Below, one piece after another: positions 16,303-24,946 of a DNA stretch of 64,000 bases. The stretch is taken from contig CAIMEA010000204.1 in the NCBI GenBank assembly GCA_903839845.1, positions 1 to 64,000 on the forward strand, read 5' to 3'. Origin of the DNA: an uncultured Hyphomicrobiales bacterium (GTDB taxonomy: Bacteria > Pseudomonadota > Alphaproteobacteria > Rhizobiales > Xanthobacteraceae). The position numbers were made by a program, and so were the translations under genes. Positions within the stretch are counted from its first letter, which is position 1; every line of letters starts with the position of its first letter. The notes below the pieces were generated by a model that saw only the letters and a program-made list of their open reading frames with translations, searched no databases and was not told the DNA's origin.

Positions 16303-17154
16303 TTAGCCTTTAGCCACGCGCGACATGCCCCAGCGCTGGATCGTCGCTTTCTCGAGCGAGCCGAACACCATCTTCTCGAACACAAAGCCGATGCCGCCGA
16401 TCACCACCAAGGCTGCCAGCATGACGTCGGTGTTGAGGAATTCCTTGGCGTCGAAAATGACCCAACCGAGTCCCCAGTCGGAAGCCGCGATCATCTCGGC
16501 GCCGACCACGGCGATCCAGGCGCGCAGGAAGGACTGGCGCAGGCCGGTAATGATGAAGGGCGAGGCGCCTGGAATGATGACTTTCCAGAACAGCGCGCTC
16601 TCGTCGGCGCCCATCGCGCCCGCCGCGCGCAGCCACAACGGATTGACCGAGCGCACGCCCGACCATGTGTTGAACATCATCGGGAACGTCGCGGCGTAGA
16701 ACACGATCAGGATCGTCGTCAGGTTGCCGATGCCGAACCACAGCATGAACAAGGGCACCAGCGCGAAGGACGGGATCGGCATCAAGGCCGAGACCAGCGG
16801 CAGGAAAAAGCCTTCGACCGCGGCAAAGCGCGCCATCAATATGCCGAGCGGCAGGCCAACGAGAACCGCCAGCAGGAAGCCGAACATCACGCGATACAAA
16901 GTATAGACCGAATGCTCGAGCATGGTGCCGTCGGCCAGCATGGTCACCAACGTCTGCGCGACCAGCGACAATTTCGGCATCAAGGCCGGCGCGAAAGTGC
17001 CGCTGCGCGCGACCGCCTCGTAGCAGCAGGCGGCGACGATCAGCACGATCGCCGCGCGCCACAGCGAACGCCGGCTCTTGTGCCGTTCGGTCATCGCCGT
17101 GCCGCTTGCCGCCGCGCCTGTTGTCGCTTCGCTGTTGATGGTCGTTTCGGTCAT
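16303..17154 (-). CDS. ABC transporter permease (second of two), NitT/TauT family
   Basis: 283-residue inner-membrane protein with about six hydrophobic segments (LWRAAIVLIVAACCYEAVA, VMFGFLLAVLVGLPLGILMA, LVPLFMLWFGIGNLTTILIVFYAATFPMMFNTW). It has the EAA-type cytoplasmic loop RAAGAMGADESALFWKVIIPGASPFIITGLR, which contacts the ATPase. ATG 17154 overlaps the TGA of the first permease by 4 nt (ATGA), so translation is coupled. The longer track ORF (to 17862) is an out-of-frame read-through of the first permease gene. Two related but non-identical permeases suggest a heterodimeric channel. Confidence 0.88.
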   Translation of the reverse strand: MTETTINSEATTGAAASGTAMTERHKSRRSLWRAAIVLIVAACCYEAVARSGTFAPALMPKLSLVAQTLVTMLADGTMLEHSVYTLYRVMFGFLLAVLVGLPLGILMARFAAVEGFFLPLVSALMPIPSFALVPLFMLWFGIGNLTTILIVFYAATFPMMFNTWSGVRSVNPLWLRAAGAMGADESALFWKVIIPGASPFIITGLRQSFLRAWIAVVGAEMIAASDWGLGWVIFDAKEFLNTDVMLAALVVIGGIGFVFEKMVFGSLEKATIQRWGMSRVAKG

Positions 17155-17984
17155 GCCGCCACCATGCCCCAGCGCACCACGGTGTAGTTTTCGATTTTCT
17201 GGAAGACCAGTTTTTCCAGAAGCAGACCGATCAGCGCGATGACGACGATGCCGGCGAGCATGGCATCGGTGTTGAGGAATTTGCGGGCGCCGAAAATCAG
17301 CCAGCCGAGGCCCCATGGCACGGCGGCGAGCATTTCGACCGCGACCAACACGCGCCAGGCTTGCGCCAGGCCGAGCCGTAATCCGGTGAGAATGTAAGGC
17401 AGCGCGCCCGGCAGGATCACATGCGTGAACATGCGGCGGTCGTCGGCGCCCATCGAATGCGCCGAGCGCACCCAGATTTCCTTCACCGCCTTGACGCCGG
17501 TCCAGCTGTTGAAGATCACCGGAAACGCCGAAACGAATCCGACCAGAAGGATCGAGGAGAAACTGCCGAGCCCGAACCACAACAGAAACAGCGGCGTATA
17601 AGCGAGACCGGGAATCGGCGCGCAGATCGACACCAGCGGCAGGAAAATATCTTCCGCCAGCCGCGAGCGGCCCATCAATATGCCGATGGTGACGCCGAAC
17701 ACGCCGGCCAGCGCGAAGCCCGACAACAGCCGGATCAATGTCTCGATGGCGTGATGCGGCAGAATGCCGTTGGCGGTGAGCGTGAAGAAGGTTTTCGCCA
17801 CCGCCTCGATCGTCGGAAACAGGCGCGCCGGAAATATGCCGGAGATGGCGACGATCTCCCACAGCACGGCGACGACGATGAACGGAAAAATATTGCGCCA
17901 GATGCCGCGCAAGCGATGCGCGGCGCGGCCCGGCGCATGGCCGGGCGCCTCGCGAGCGGATAAGGTGGTGGCCGCGTCCTGCAT
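17151..17984 (-). CDS. ABC transporter permease (first of two), NitT/TauT family
   Basis: 277-residue inner-membrane permease, first gene of the importer operon. The hydrophobic segments include IFPFIVVAVLWEIVAISGIFP, LLSGFALAGVFGVTIGILMG and LFLLWFGLGSFSSILLVGFVSAFPVIF. The EAA loop is RSAHSMGADDRRMFTHVILPGALPYILTGLRLG. The start is uncertain: ATG 17984 (MQDAATTL) gives normal family length with GGAGGAG 11 nt upstream; ATG 18038 is also possible; the track start at 18200 is too long. The region up to 18222 is shared with the divergent dehydrogenase gene and should hold both promoters. Confidence 0.86.
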   Translation of the reverse strand: MQDAATTLSAREAPGHAPGRAAHRLRGIWRNIFPFIVVAVLWEIVAISGIFPARLFPTIEAVAKTFFTLTANGILPHHAIETLIRLLSGFALAGVFGVTIGILMGRSRLAEDIFLPLVSICAPIPGLAYTPLFLLWFGLGSFSSILLVGFVSAFPVIFNSWTGVKAVKEIWVRSAHSMGADDRRMFTHVILPGALPYILTGLRLGLAQAWRVLVAVEMLAAVPWGLGWLIFGARKFLNTDAMLAGIVVIALIGLLLEKLVFQKIENYTVVRWGMVAA

Positions 17985-18222
17985 CTGTGCTGGTACTCCT
18001 CCCACGCTTTCTTCGACTGGCCTCGTTGAGTGGGCCATTGCGCCGGCCATTTCGACCAGCCGCAAGAGGATAATGCTTTTTGATCGGGCACTACAAGCAT
18101 CTCGGCCCCGCCGGGAAACCCTCTGGCGATTTTGTGGCGGAACGGCTAAAGCGCCAGCCAAGATCATGATGGGCGCCGCTGTGTGAGGCGCGCGCTTCAA
18201 GCAAGAACGGGAGAGTTTCGTG

Positions 18223-19182
18223 ATGTCGAAGAATGCTCAAAAAATCGGCTGGATCGGCGTTGGCCGCATGGGTTACCAGATGGCGGAACGCCTTGCGACG
18301 GCGGGTTTCGACATCTCCATCTGGAACCGCACCAAGTCCAAAGCCGAGCCGCTGACTAAGCTTGGCGCCAAGGTGGTCGACAAGCCGGTCGATCTGGCCG
18401 GCGTCGACATGCTGTTTGCCATCGTGTCGGAAGGCAAGGATCTCGAAGAAGTCTATTTCGGCGCCAACGGCATCGTCACCAACGCAAACGGCAAGCTGCC
18501 GAAGACCTTCGTCGATTGCTCGTCGATCTCGGTCGAGGATTCAGTGCGCATTCGCGCCCGTCTCAAGGAGCACAATGTCGAATTCGTCTGCGCGCCGGTG
18601 TCGGGCAATGCCCGGGTCATCAGCGCCGGCAAATTGTCGTCGGTCGTGTCCGGTCCGGAAGCGGCGGCGAAAGCGGCGATACCGGTGATTGAAGTGTTCG
18701 CGCCGCGCGGCGTGTCCTATGTCGGCGACGGCGAACTGGCGCGCATCTGCAAGATCGCGCACAACGTCATGCTCGGCGTCGTCATCGAGAACCTGATCGA
18801 GATCACGCTGCTCGCCAACAAGATGGGCGTGCCGCGCCACGCCTTCCTCGCCTTCATGAACAACGGCGTCATGGGCTCGATGTTCACCGCCTACAAGACG
18901 TCGTCGCTGGTCAATCTCGACTGGACCACGACCTTCACGCCCGAACTGCTGCGCAAGGACCTCGATCTCGGCCTCGATCTCGGCCGCGAATACGACGTGC
19001 CGATGCCGGTGACGGCGGCGACCCGCGAGGTCATCCAGCAGCACATCGGCAAGGCGCTGTCGCAGCCGAACGCCAAGGAAATCCTGGCCGAGGACTTCGC
19101 CAAGATGGCGGAGACTATGGCGGAACTCGCCGGCATGAAACTGACGTCGGAAAACAAGAAAGTGCCGAGCGGCCTGGAATAA
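18223..19182 (+). CDS. NAD(P)-dependent beta-hydroxyacid dehydrogenase (3-hydroxyisobutyrate dehydrogenase family)
   Basis: 319-residue Rossmann enzyme oxidising a 3-hydroxy acid or reducing a semialdehyde. KIGWIGVGRMGYQMAERLATAGF is the nucleotide-binding loop, IWNRTKSKAEPL follows (Arg after Asn suggests some NADP use), VDCSSISVEDSVRIRARL is the substrate-loop region, and CKIAHNVMLGVVIENLIE holds the catalytic Lys. ATG 18223 sits 7 nt after GGGAGAG; GTG 18220 is the track start. It is divergent from the ABC importer and may act on what that transporter brings in, but that link is only positional. Confidence 0.88.
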   Translation: MSKNAQKIGWIGVGRMGYQMAERLATAGFDISIWNRTKSKAEPLTKLGAKVVDKPVDLAGVDMLFAIVSEGKDLEEVYFGANGIVTNANGKLPKTFVDCSSISVEDSVRIRARLKEHNVEFVCAPVSGNARVISAGKLSSVVSGPEAAAKAAIPVIEVFAPRGVSYVGDGELARICKIAHNVMLGVVIENLIEITLLANKMGVPRHAFLAFMNNGVMGSMFTAYKTSSLVNLDWTTTFTPELLRKDLDLGLDLGREYDVPMPVTAATREVIQQHIGKALSQPNAKEILAEDFAKMAETMAELAGMKLTSENKKVPSGLE

Positions 19183-19191
19183 TCAAATACT

Positions 19192-19254
19192 GTCGACCCC
19201 GCGCATAGGCTTCGCGAAGCGACGCCGTCCTAAGGACGGATATGGCGGGGACCC
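19192..19254. repeat. Y-shaped REP element (outer stem with two internal hairpins)
   Basis: The outer arm ccccgcgcatag pairs with tatggcgggg. Two self-complementary hairpins lie inside: gcttcgcgaagc, and cgtcc-taa-ggacg. The layout matches the element at 52873-52934, with the hairpin sequences differing and their order changed. It follows the dehydrogenase stop by 10 nt. Confidence 0.7.
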
Positions 19255-19292
19255 ATACGCCGTACCCTATCGATGGTAAACGGAGTATGGGT
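19251..19292. repeat. Inverted repeat abutting the Y-shaped REP
   Basis: acccatacgccgt and acggagtatgggt are inverted with one mismatch around accctatcgatggta. It overlaps the right end of the preceding REP by 4 nt. From 19293 to 19340 I see only a weak cccggg...cgggac pairing, and no gene. Confidence 0.6.
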
Positions 19293-19340
19293 CCCGGGTC
19301 TCACTGCCGTTCGCTCGGGACGACAAACGAATGCACGCAC

Positions 19341-19375
19341 AAAAAAAGAGGGCCCCTTCGCAGGGGCCCTTTGTG
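19341..19375. terminator. Strong stem-loop terminator, bidirectional
   Basis: agggcccc (19349-19356) and ggggccct (19363-19370) form a perfect 8-bp stem with loop ttcgca. A7 lies on the left and TTTG on the right. It follows the dehydrogenase gene on the plus strand; the longer T run is on the minus strand. Confidence 0.7.
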
Positions 19376-19552
19376 CAAGAAGTGGAGGATTCTGGCCGTC
19401 GTTTTATTCCCAAGGGAGGAGAAGCGACGGCCGCGCACCGTTGCAGTGAACCGAGCGCAGGCTGCGGCGACAAGTAAATTGCCTGTAAATTTCCGCCGCC
19501 CCGGCCCATGCTGGCCTCGCGCCACCGCCATATTTTCCCGAAGGAACGAGCC

Positions 19553-20146
19553 ATGAACCCACAGATCGCGGCGCTCATTGACAGGATCAGCGCGCTCGAA
19601 GGCGAACTCGACGCCGAACTGGCCAAGCGCAGCGCCGAGCTGAAGATCGGCATCGAGCATGGCCGCGTCGCCTTCGAGGAGGAACTTCTGCGCCGACATC
19701 GGCAGCTGCGCAGCAAGCTTTTGCCCTATGTGTTCGGCGCCCATCCGCTGATCATGCTGACCTCGCCGGTCATCTATGCCGGCATCGTGCCGTTCCTGCT
19801 GCTCGATCTGTTCGTCACTGTTTTTCAGGCGGTGTGCTTCCCGATTTACGGCATCGCGAAAATCAAGCGCGCCGATTATCTGGTGTTCGACCGCCACCAT
19901 CTGGCCTATCTCAACGCGCTGGAAAAACTCAACTGCGCCTATTGCTCCTATGCCAATGGCGTCATCGCCTATGCGCGCGAAATCGCCGCGCGCACCGAGC
20001 AGTACTGGTGCCCGATCAAGCACGCGCGCCGCGTCATCGGCACGCATGCCCGCTATGCGTTGTTCGAGGATTACGGCGATGGCGAGAATTATCAGCTTCG
20101 GCTGGAAGAACTGCGCAAGGGGCTGGCAACCAACCCGTCATCCTGA
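19553..20146 (+). CDS. Conserved membrane protein of unknown function
   Basis: 197 residues. The N-terminal ~60 residues look like a charged helical or coiled-coil segment (IAALIDRISALEGELDAELAKRSAELKIGIEHGR). A long hydrophobic stretch then runs over about residues 62-100 (LIMLTSPVIYAGIVPFLLLDLFVTVFQAVCFPIYGI), probably a pair of membrane segments. The C-terminal part has a CxxC motif (LEKLNCAYCSYANG) followed by YAREIAARTEQYWCPIKHARR. I recall similar unnamed alphaproteobacterial proteins but know no function. ATG 19553 follows GAAGGA. The stop codon lies inside a REP arm, which supplies the last codons. Confidence 0.75.
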   Translation: MNPQIAALIDRISALEGELDAELAKRSAELKIGIEHGRVAFEEELLRRHRQLRSKLLPYVFGAHPLIMLTSPVIYAGIVPFLLLDLFVTVFQAVCFPIYGIAKIKRADYLVFDRHHLAYLNALEKLNCAYCSYANGVIAYAREIAARTEQYWCPIKHARRVIGTHARYALFEDYGDGENYQLRLEELRKGLATNPSS

Positions 20147-20187
20147 GGTGCGGGCCTGCGCAGCGGCGAGCCTTGAAGGATGACGGG
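20134..20187. repeat. REP element cccgtcatcct ... aggatgacggg
   Basis: An 11-bp perfect inverted repeat encloses a GC-rich centre (gaggtgcgggcctgcgcagcggcgagccttga). The left arm overlaps the last four codons and the stop of the unknown membrane protein gene. Confidence 0.78.
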
Positions 20188-20237
20188 CAGCGCTTGAGCA
20201 TGTAGGATTTGTTTTTCGCACGAGGAGTAATCGTCAA

Positions 20238-21002
20238 ATGGCCTTCAAACTCTACAACGCGCCGCAATCGACCTGCAGCCAGCGGGTGCGCTTCGTGCTC
20301 AACGCCAAGCATTTGCCGTTCGACGAAGTGAAGCTCAATCTGCTCGACGGCGACCAGCTCAAGCCGGATTATCTCAAGCTCAACCCGAACGGCGTGGTGC
20401 CGACGCTCGATCATGACGGCGCCATCGTTACCGATTCCACCGTCATCACCGAATATCTCGACGAGGTCGTGCCGGAAAACAGCTTCACCCCGGAAAATCC
20501 GGTGACGCGCGCCCGCATGCGCGCGCTGATGCATTTCATGGACGAGATGCCGGCCGCCTCGGTGCGGGTGCCAACCTTCAATCTCGCCTTCCTGCCGAAA
20601 TTCCAGGCGATGAGCCGCGAGGACTTCGTCGCCATGGCGATGAGCAAGCCGCTGCGCAAGGAATTCATGCTGGCGATGGGCCAGACCGGCTTTCCCAAGG
20701 CGGAGATGGACGCCGCGCTCGCCCGCCTGCGCCGCTCCTACGAGCGCATGGACCGCGAGATCGAGTTGAGCGGCGGCCCGTGGCTCTTGGGCAAGGACAT
20801 GTCGCTCGCCGATGTCGCGGCGATGCCGGCGCTGGTGCGCATGTACGATCTCAATTACGCCGATTGGCAGGATCTGCCGCGTGTCATCACCTGGTTCGAC
20901 AATGTCCGCGCGCATCCGTCCTTCGTGCCGACTTATTATCACGGCTCGCTGCTCACCGAACGGTTCCCGCATTTGAAGGAAACGCTGGCCGCGCGGGCAT
21001 AA
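20238..21002 (+). CDS. Glutathione S-transferase family protein
   Basis: 254 residues. The N-terminal thioredoxin fold reads KLYNAPQSTCSQRVRFVLNAKHLPFDEVKLNLLDGDQLKPDYLKLNPNGVVPTLDHDG, with the catalytic Ser/Cys region at STCSQ and the cis-Pro in VVPTL. VITDSTVITEYLDE is the glutathione-binding Glu/Ser loop. The helical C-terminal domain includes GGPWLLGKDMSLADVAAMPAL, the usual GST capping motif. GAGGAG precedes ATG 20238. It is a single gene flanked by a REP and a terminator; candidate roles are detoxification or dehalogenation/isomerisation, with no context to decide. Confidence 0.88.
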   Translation: MAFKLYNAPQSTCSQRVRFVLNAKHLPFDEVKLNLLDGDQLKPDYLKLNPNGVVPTLDHDGAIVTDSTVITEYLDEVVPENSFTPENPVTRARMRALMHFMDEMPAASVRVPTFNLAFLPKFQAMSREDFVAMAMSKPLRKEFMLAMGQTGFPKAEMDAALARLRRSYERMDREIELSGGPWLLGKDMSLADVAAMPALVRMYDLNYADWQDLPRVITWFDNVRAHPSFVPTYYHGSLLTERFPHLKETLAARA

Positions 21003-21029
21003 TCACTTTCGCAAAGTGTATAATGGTGC

Positions 21030-21064
21030 AACCCGTGGCGGAAGTTTTCGCCACGGGTTTTGTA
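21030..21064 (+). terminator. Intrinsic terminator of the GST gene
   Basis: aacccgtggcg (21030-21040) and cgccacgggtt (21049-21059) form a perfect 11-bp stem, followed by TTTTG. It lies 28 nt after the GST stop. Confidence 0.85.
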
Positions 21065-21212
21065 TGGCTGTGATTTGTGACAGCGCGAGAACGTGCGCAT
21101 ACCCGTCGACTCAATTTATGACAAAGGCGACGGAAGCGTGACCGCGAGATTAAGCGATCACGAACCATTTGACGGCTAGAAAGGCGGCGTCACCGCACCT
21201 CCAGGTATTTTA

Positions 21213-22907
21213 ATGCTGCGACTGAAATCGATTCGCCTGCCGATCGCCGCCAAGGCGATGTTGCTGATCGGCGCGCTCGGAATCCTGTCGGCGGCGGCCA
21301 ACTGGTACAGCCTGCGCAGCCTGCACGAGATCGATCGCATCAACGAGATCGTCGCCAACGAGGTCATGCCGACCCGGCTGGTTCTCACCGAGGCCAAGAG
21401 CGCGGTGCAGTCTCTGGGGCTTGCAACGTATAAAATGGCGGCGGCGACCGACCCCGATACTATTCTCGAAGCGACCGAGGAGCGGGCCGGACAATATGCC
21501 GCGGCCAAATCCTGGCTCAACGGCGTGACCGAGACGCTGCCGCGGCACCGCGACGATGTGAACGGCATGCTGCGACGCCTGGATCTGGTCAACGCCATCG
21601 CCGGACAGGTGCGTCTGATGACCGTGAATAACCAGCGCGAGCCGGCGCGCGAACTGCTCGAACTGAAATTCGATCCGGCCTTGGTCGACGCAACCACCAG
21701 CATGAACCGCCTGATCGGCATTCTCGGCGGGCAGATGCGGGAAACGTCGGAAGCTGCCGCCGCGCGCAAGGCGCAGACCTACCAGCTTTTGTCGGTCATG
21801 CTGATCGGCGGCACGCTGTTCACCATCCTGTTGGCGATGGCGCTGGCCCATCGCACGGTGGCGCGGCCGTTGCAGCGGCTCGCCGCCGTCATGCGCGAGA
21901 TCGCGCAAGGCCGATTCAACGGACGCATCGAGGGCCTCAAGCGCGGCGATGAAGTCGGCACCATGGCGCGCGCCGTTCTGGTTTTCCGTGACAACGCCGT
22001 TGCGCTCGGCGAAGGGCAAGAGCAGCGCGCCCGCGCCCGCGCCCAGGCCGAGGCGGAAAAGCGCCAGGCGCTCGACCAGTTCGCCCGCAATTTTGAAAAC
22101 AAGATTCTCAGCGTCGCGGCGGCGCTGGCGCAAGCCGCCGCCGAACTCGATCAATCCGCGCGCGCGATGAGCGAAATGGCCGACGAGTCCGGGCGCAATG
22201 CGCAGGCCGCCACCGGCGCCGCCGACGCGAGCACGACGGTTGCCGGCACGGTGTCGCACGCCATCGACGAACTCTCGATGGCGATGAATGATATCGACGC
22301 GCAGCTCGCCAACGCCTCCGGCGTCGTCGCGGAAGCGACCCGCCGCGCCGATATCGCCGTCGCCAATGCCGATGGCCTCAACCCGGCGGTCGACGACATC
22401 GAGAAGGTGGCCGGCATGATTCACGCCATCGCCGGCCAGACCAATCTGCTGGCGCTCAATGCCACGATCGAGGCGGCGCGCGCCGGCGAAGCCGGTCGCG
22501 GCTTCGCCGTGGTGGCGCAGGAGGTCAAGACGCTGGCGGCCCAGACCACCCGGGCGCTCGGCCATATCCAGGATCGCACCGGCTCGATGGGCCAGATCAT
22601 CGACGGCGTGCGCACCGCCACCCAGTCGATGTCGTCGGCGATCGCGCAGATCGAAACCGTCGCGCGCGCCATCACCGGCTCGGTCAAGCTGCAAAATCAG
22701 GCGACGCAGAAAATCGCCGAAAGCGTCGAAGGCGCCGCGCTGCGCTCGCGCCAGGTGTCCGACGCCATCGCCGGCGTCAACGAATTCGCCGCCCGCACCC
22801 ACACCGGCGCGCAGCAAATCTCGCAAGCCGTCGCCGATTTGAACCGCCAGGCCGCGGCGTTGCAGGACGAGGCGCAGGATTTCGTCGCCCGCGTGCGCGC
22901 CGCCTGA
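21213..22907 (+). CDS. Methyl-accepting chemotaxis protein
   Basis: Chemoreceptor of 564 residues. TM1 is near residues 12-30 ([21 protein letters not shown]). The periplasmic sensor region of about 160 residues looks like a four-helix bundle. TM2 lies near 192-212 ([22 protein letters not shown]), a HAMP domain follows ([22 protein letters not shown]), then the signalling domain with the hairpin tip [33 protein letters not shown], which binds CheA/CheW. No CheR-binding pentapeptide is seen at the C-terminus (DFVARVRAA). ATG 21213 has AGG 8 nt upstream. No che genes are nearby, so it is an orphan receptor with unknown ligand. Confidence 0.93.
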   Translation: MLRLKSIRLPIAAKAMLLIGALGILSAAANWYSLRSLHEIDRINEIVANEVMPTRLVLTEAKSAVQSLGLATYKMAAATDPDTILEATEERAGQYAAAKSWLNGVTETLPRHRDDVNGMLRRLDLVNAIAGQVRLMTVNNQREPARELLELKFDPALVDATTSMNRLIGILGGQMRETSEAAAARKAQTYQLLSVMLIGGTLFTILLAMALAHRTVARPLQRLAAVMREIAQGRFNGRIEGLKRGDEVGTMARAVLVFRDNAVALGEGQEQRARARAQAEAEKRQALDQFARNFENKILSVAAALAQAAAELDQSARAMSEMADESGRNAQAATGAADASTTVAGTVSHAIDELSMAMNDIDAQLANASGVVAEATRRADIAVANADGLNPAVDDIEKVAGMIHAIAGQTNLLALNATIEAARAGEAGRGFAVVAQEVKTLAAQTTRALGHIQDRTGSMGQIIDGVRTATQSMSSAIAQIETVARAITGSVKLQNQATQKIAESVEGAALRSRQVSDAIAGVNEFAARTHTGAQQISQAVADLNRQAAALQDEAQDFVARVRAA

Positions 22908-22943
22908 TCGTCCGCCGCGGCGATAACGCCGATTTTATGCACC

Positions 22944-22960
22944 GCGCCCTTGCCGGGCGC
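22944..22960 (+). terminator. Possible stem-loop terminator after the chemoreceptor gene
   Basis: gcgccc (22944-22949) pairs with gggcgc (22955-22960), followed by TTGTGCTTTG. The T run is poor, so it is weak or only a stabilising hairpin. Confidence 0.35.
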
Positions 22961-23046
22961 TTGTGCTTTGGCGCCGAGGGCGTATCTGCATAAGAGGCGC
23001 CCGGTCGCCGCCGGCGCCGCCGTTCCTCGCACCGCGGAGCCCTGCC

Positions 23047-23895
23047 ATGAATCAAATCACTTTGCTCATCACCGTCGTTTTCGGCGGCATCGGAGTGGTC
23101 TTGTTTCTCGGCCAGATGCCATGGCCCGGGCTTGTCTTTGTCGCACTCGCCGTGCTCACCTTCTTTTCGCTCAAGATGGCCAATAACTGGCAGCGCTTCG
23201 TCATCCTGCGCGCCGGCAAGCTGTCGAGCGTCAAGGGCCCCGGCCTGTTCTTCATCATCCCGATCTTCGACAGCATCACCGCGGTGATCGACGAGCGCAT
23301 CCAGACCACGCAATTCAACGCCGAATCGGCGCTGACCCGCGACACCGTGCCGGTCAATGTCGACGCCGTCATCTTCTGGCACGTGCATGATGCGCAGGCC
23401 GCCGCGCTCAACATCACCGATTATCGTCAGGCCATCGACCGGGTGGCGCAGACCTCGTTGCGCGAAATGATCGGCGCGTCGCTTCTGTCGGCGTTGCTCG
23501 CCGAACGCAAGTCGGCGGATGAAGTGCTGCGCACCGAAATCGCGCGCAAGACCGCGAACTGGGGCATCTCGGTTAATTCGGTCGAAATCCGCGACGTCGC
23601 CATCCCGGTCGCGTTGCAGGATGCCATGTCGCGCCAGGCGCAGGCCGAGCGCGAGAAGGAAGCCCGCGTCATCCTCGGCTCGGCCGAAGCGGCCATCGCG
23701 CAGAAATTCGTCGACGCCGCGCGCACCTATGCCGGCGAACCGGCGGCGCTGCACTTGCGCGCCATGAACATCATCTATGAAACGACCAAGGAGCGCGGCG
23801 CCACCATTCTCATTCCGACCACGATGGTGGATTCGATGAGCGTCGCTTTGCCGGCGGCGATGCTGGCGCAGAAGGATCTCGGTGGCAAAACCTAA
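23047..23895 (+). CDS. Slipin family SPFH/band 7 membrane protein
   Basis: Membrane scaffold of 282 residues. An N-terminal hydrophobic hairpin (ITLLITVVFGGIGVVLFLGQMPWPGLVFVALAVLTFFSL) precedes the SPFH domain: RFVILRAGKLSSVKGPGLFFIIPIFD, TTQFNAESALTRDTVPVNVDAVIFWHV and LREMIGASLLSALLAERKSADEVLRTEIARKTANWGISVNSVEIRDVAIP. A coiled-coil AQAEREKEARVILGSAEAAIAQKF follows. ATG 23047 lies about 8 nt after GGAG. Slipins are often paired with an NfeD protease, but none is adjacent here. Its 3' end overlaps the convergent LysR gene by 4 nt. Confidence 0.9.
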   Translation: MNQITLLITVVFGGIGVVLFLGQMPWPGLVFVALAVLTFFSLKMANNWQRFVILRAGKLSSVKGPGLFFIIPIFDSITAVIDERIQTTQFNAESALTRDTVPVNVDAVIFWHVHDAQAAALNITDYRQAIDRVAQTSLREMIGASLLSALLAERKSADEVLRTEIARKTANWGISVNSVEIRDVAIPVALQDAMSRQAQAEREKEARVILGSAEAAIAQKFVDAARTYAGEPAALHLRAMNIIYETTKERGATILIPTTMVDSMSVALPAAMLAQKDLGGKT

Positions 23896-24857
23896 GCGCG
23901 CCGGCGCATGTAAGCCTTCACCACCGTTCGCAGATGGCCGATGAATAATTGAACCGCCGGGCTGAGGCTGCGGTTCTTCAAACTGACGATGGCGATCGGC
24001 TGCGGCGTGGCGCGCAATTTGACCGGCAGCGCGCGCAGCGCCCATTGCTTCGCATTGTAGCGCAGCACCGACTCGGGCAGCACCGTGACGAAGCGCCCGC
24101 TCGCCAGCAAATGGTTGCGCATCAGGATGAACGAGGTAATGACCTTCTCTGCCGGCGGCTTCAGCCCTTGCGCCGCGAAGGCCTCCTCGAGAATCGCATT
24201 GACGATCGGCGATGGCGGGATGATCCACGGCTCGCCGGCCAGGTCGGCCAGTTTGACCGCGCGCTTGCCGGCCCACGGGCTTTTCTCGCCGACCACCACC
24301 AGATGCGGATCGTCGTACAGTACCTCGACGTCGAGATCGTCGTCGGCAAAGGCGTTCGGCACGCGCGTCACCATCAAGTCCACGGCGCGCTCCTGCAACT
24401 GGCGGAAATCCAGAGTGCTGACATCGGCCTCGACGACGTGGCAGAGGATGTCGGGATAGGCGCGCGAAAAGCCGTCAATGGCGTCGGTCATCAGCCCGGC
24501 GGCGAGAAATTCCGGGCAGGCGATGCGAATTTCGCCTGTCGCCTGGCCGGACAGTCGCTCAATCTCCTTGATGCCTTCGCGCAGTTCATCGAAGACGACA
24601 TGGCCGCGCTTGAGCAAAGCGGTCGCATAGATCGTCGGCGCTATGCCGCGCGGGCTGCGGTCGAGCAGGGTGACGCCGAGCGCGCTTTCCAGGCTGGCAA
24701 TCGCCTCGGAGACGACCGACTGCGAGGTATCGAGATGCGCGGCGGCCTTGGCCATGCTGCCCCAGCGCACGACGACGGACAGGATGTGCAGGTCGCGCAG
24801 CTTGAGCCGCCGGCCGATCCGGGTGTCCCAGTCCGAGCGCGCCTTGGCCATCGTCAT
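23892..24857 (-). CDS. LysR-type transcriptional regulator
   Basis: About 321 residues. The N-terminal helix-turn-helix is LKLRDLHILSVVVRWGSMAKAAAHLDTSQSVVSEAIASLESALGVTLLDRSPRGIAPT, the standard LysR DNA-binding region. The C-terminal effector-binding domain includes GEIRIACPEFLAAGLMTDAIDGF and VDLMVTRVPNAF. The start could be ATG 24857, GTG 24860 or ATG 24851; no ribosome site decides. It is divergent from the AhpD/carboxymuconolactone-type gene with 89 nt between them, the usual layout for a LysR protein controlling its neighbour. The inducer is unknown. Confidence 0.88.
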   Translation of the reverse strand: MTMAKARSDWDTRIGRRLKLRDLHILSVVVRWGSMAKAAAHLDTSQSVVSEAIASLESALGVTLLDRSPRGIAPTIYATALLKRGHVVFDELREGIKEIERLSGQATGEIRIACPEFLAAGLMTDAIDGFSRAYPDILCHVVEADVSTLDFRQLQERAVDLMVTRVPNAFADDDLDVEVLYDDPHLVVVGEKSPWAGKRAVKLADLAGEPWIIPPSPIVNAILEEAFAAQGLKPPAEKVITSFILMRNHLLASGRFVTVLPESVLRYNAKQWALRALPVKLRATPQPIAIVSLKNRSLSPAVQLFIGHLRTVVKAYMRRRA

Positions 24858-24946
24858 CACCGATACCGGTATTTGATATTCACGATACCACGGGCGTTCG
24901 AGGTCGCCTAGCCTCCCGGAAACGCAACCACACCCCGGGAAGCATT

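Noticed and set aside
21210-22826. 538-residue ORF antisense to the chemoreceptor
   Set aside because: Composition rich in G, R, H and A without motifs, entirely inside a gene with full MCP architecture.
22777-24276. 499-residue minus-strand ORF across MCP, slipin and LysR genes
   Set aside because: It crosses three well-supported genes in other frames and has no recognisable domain.
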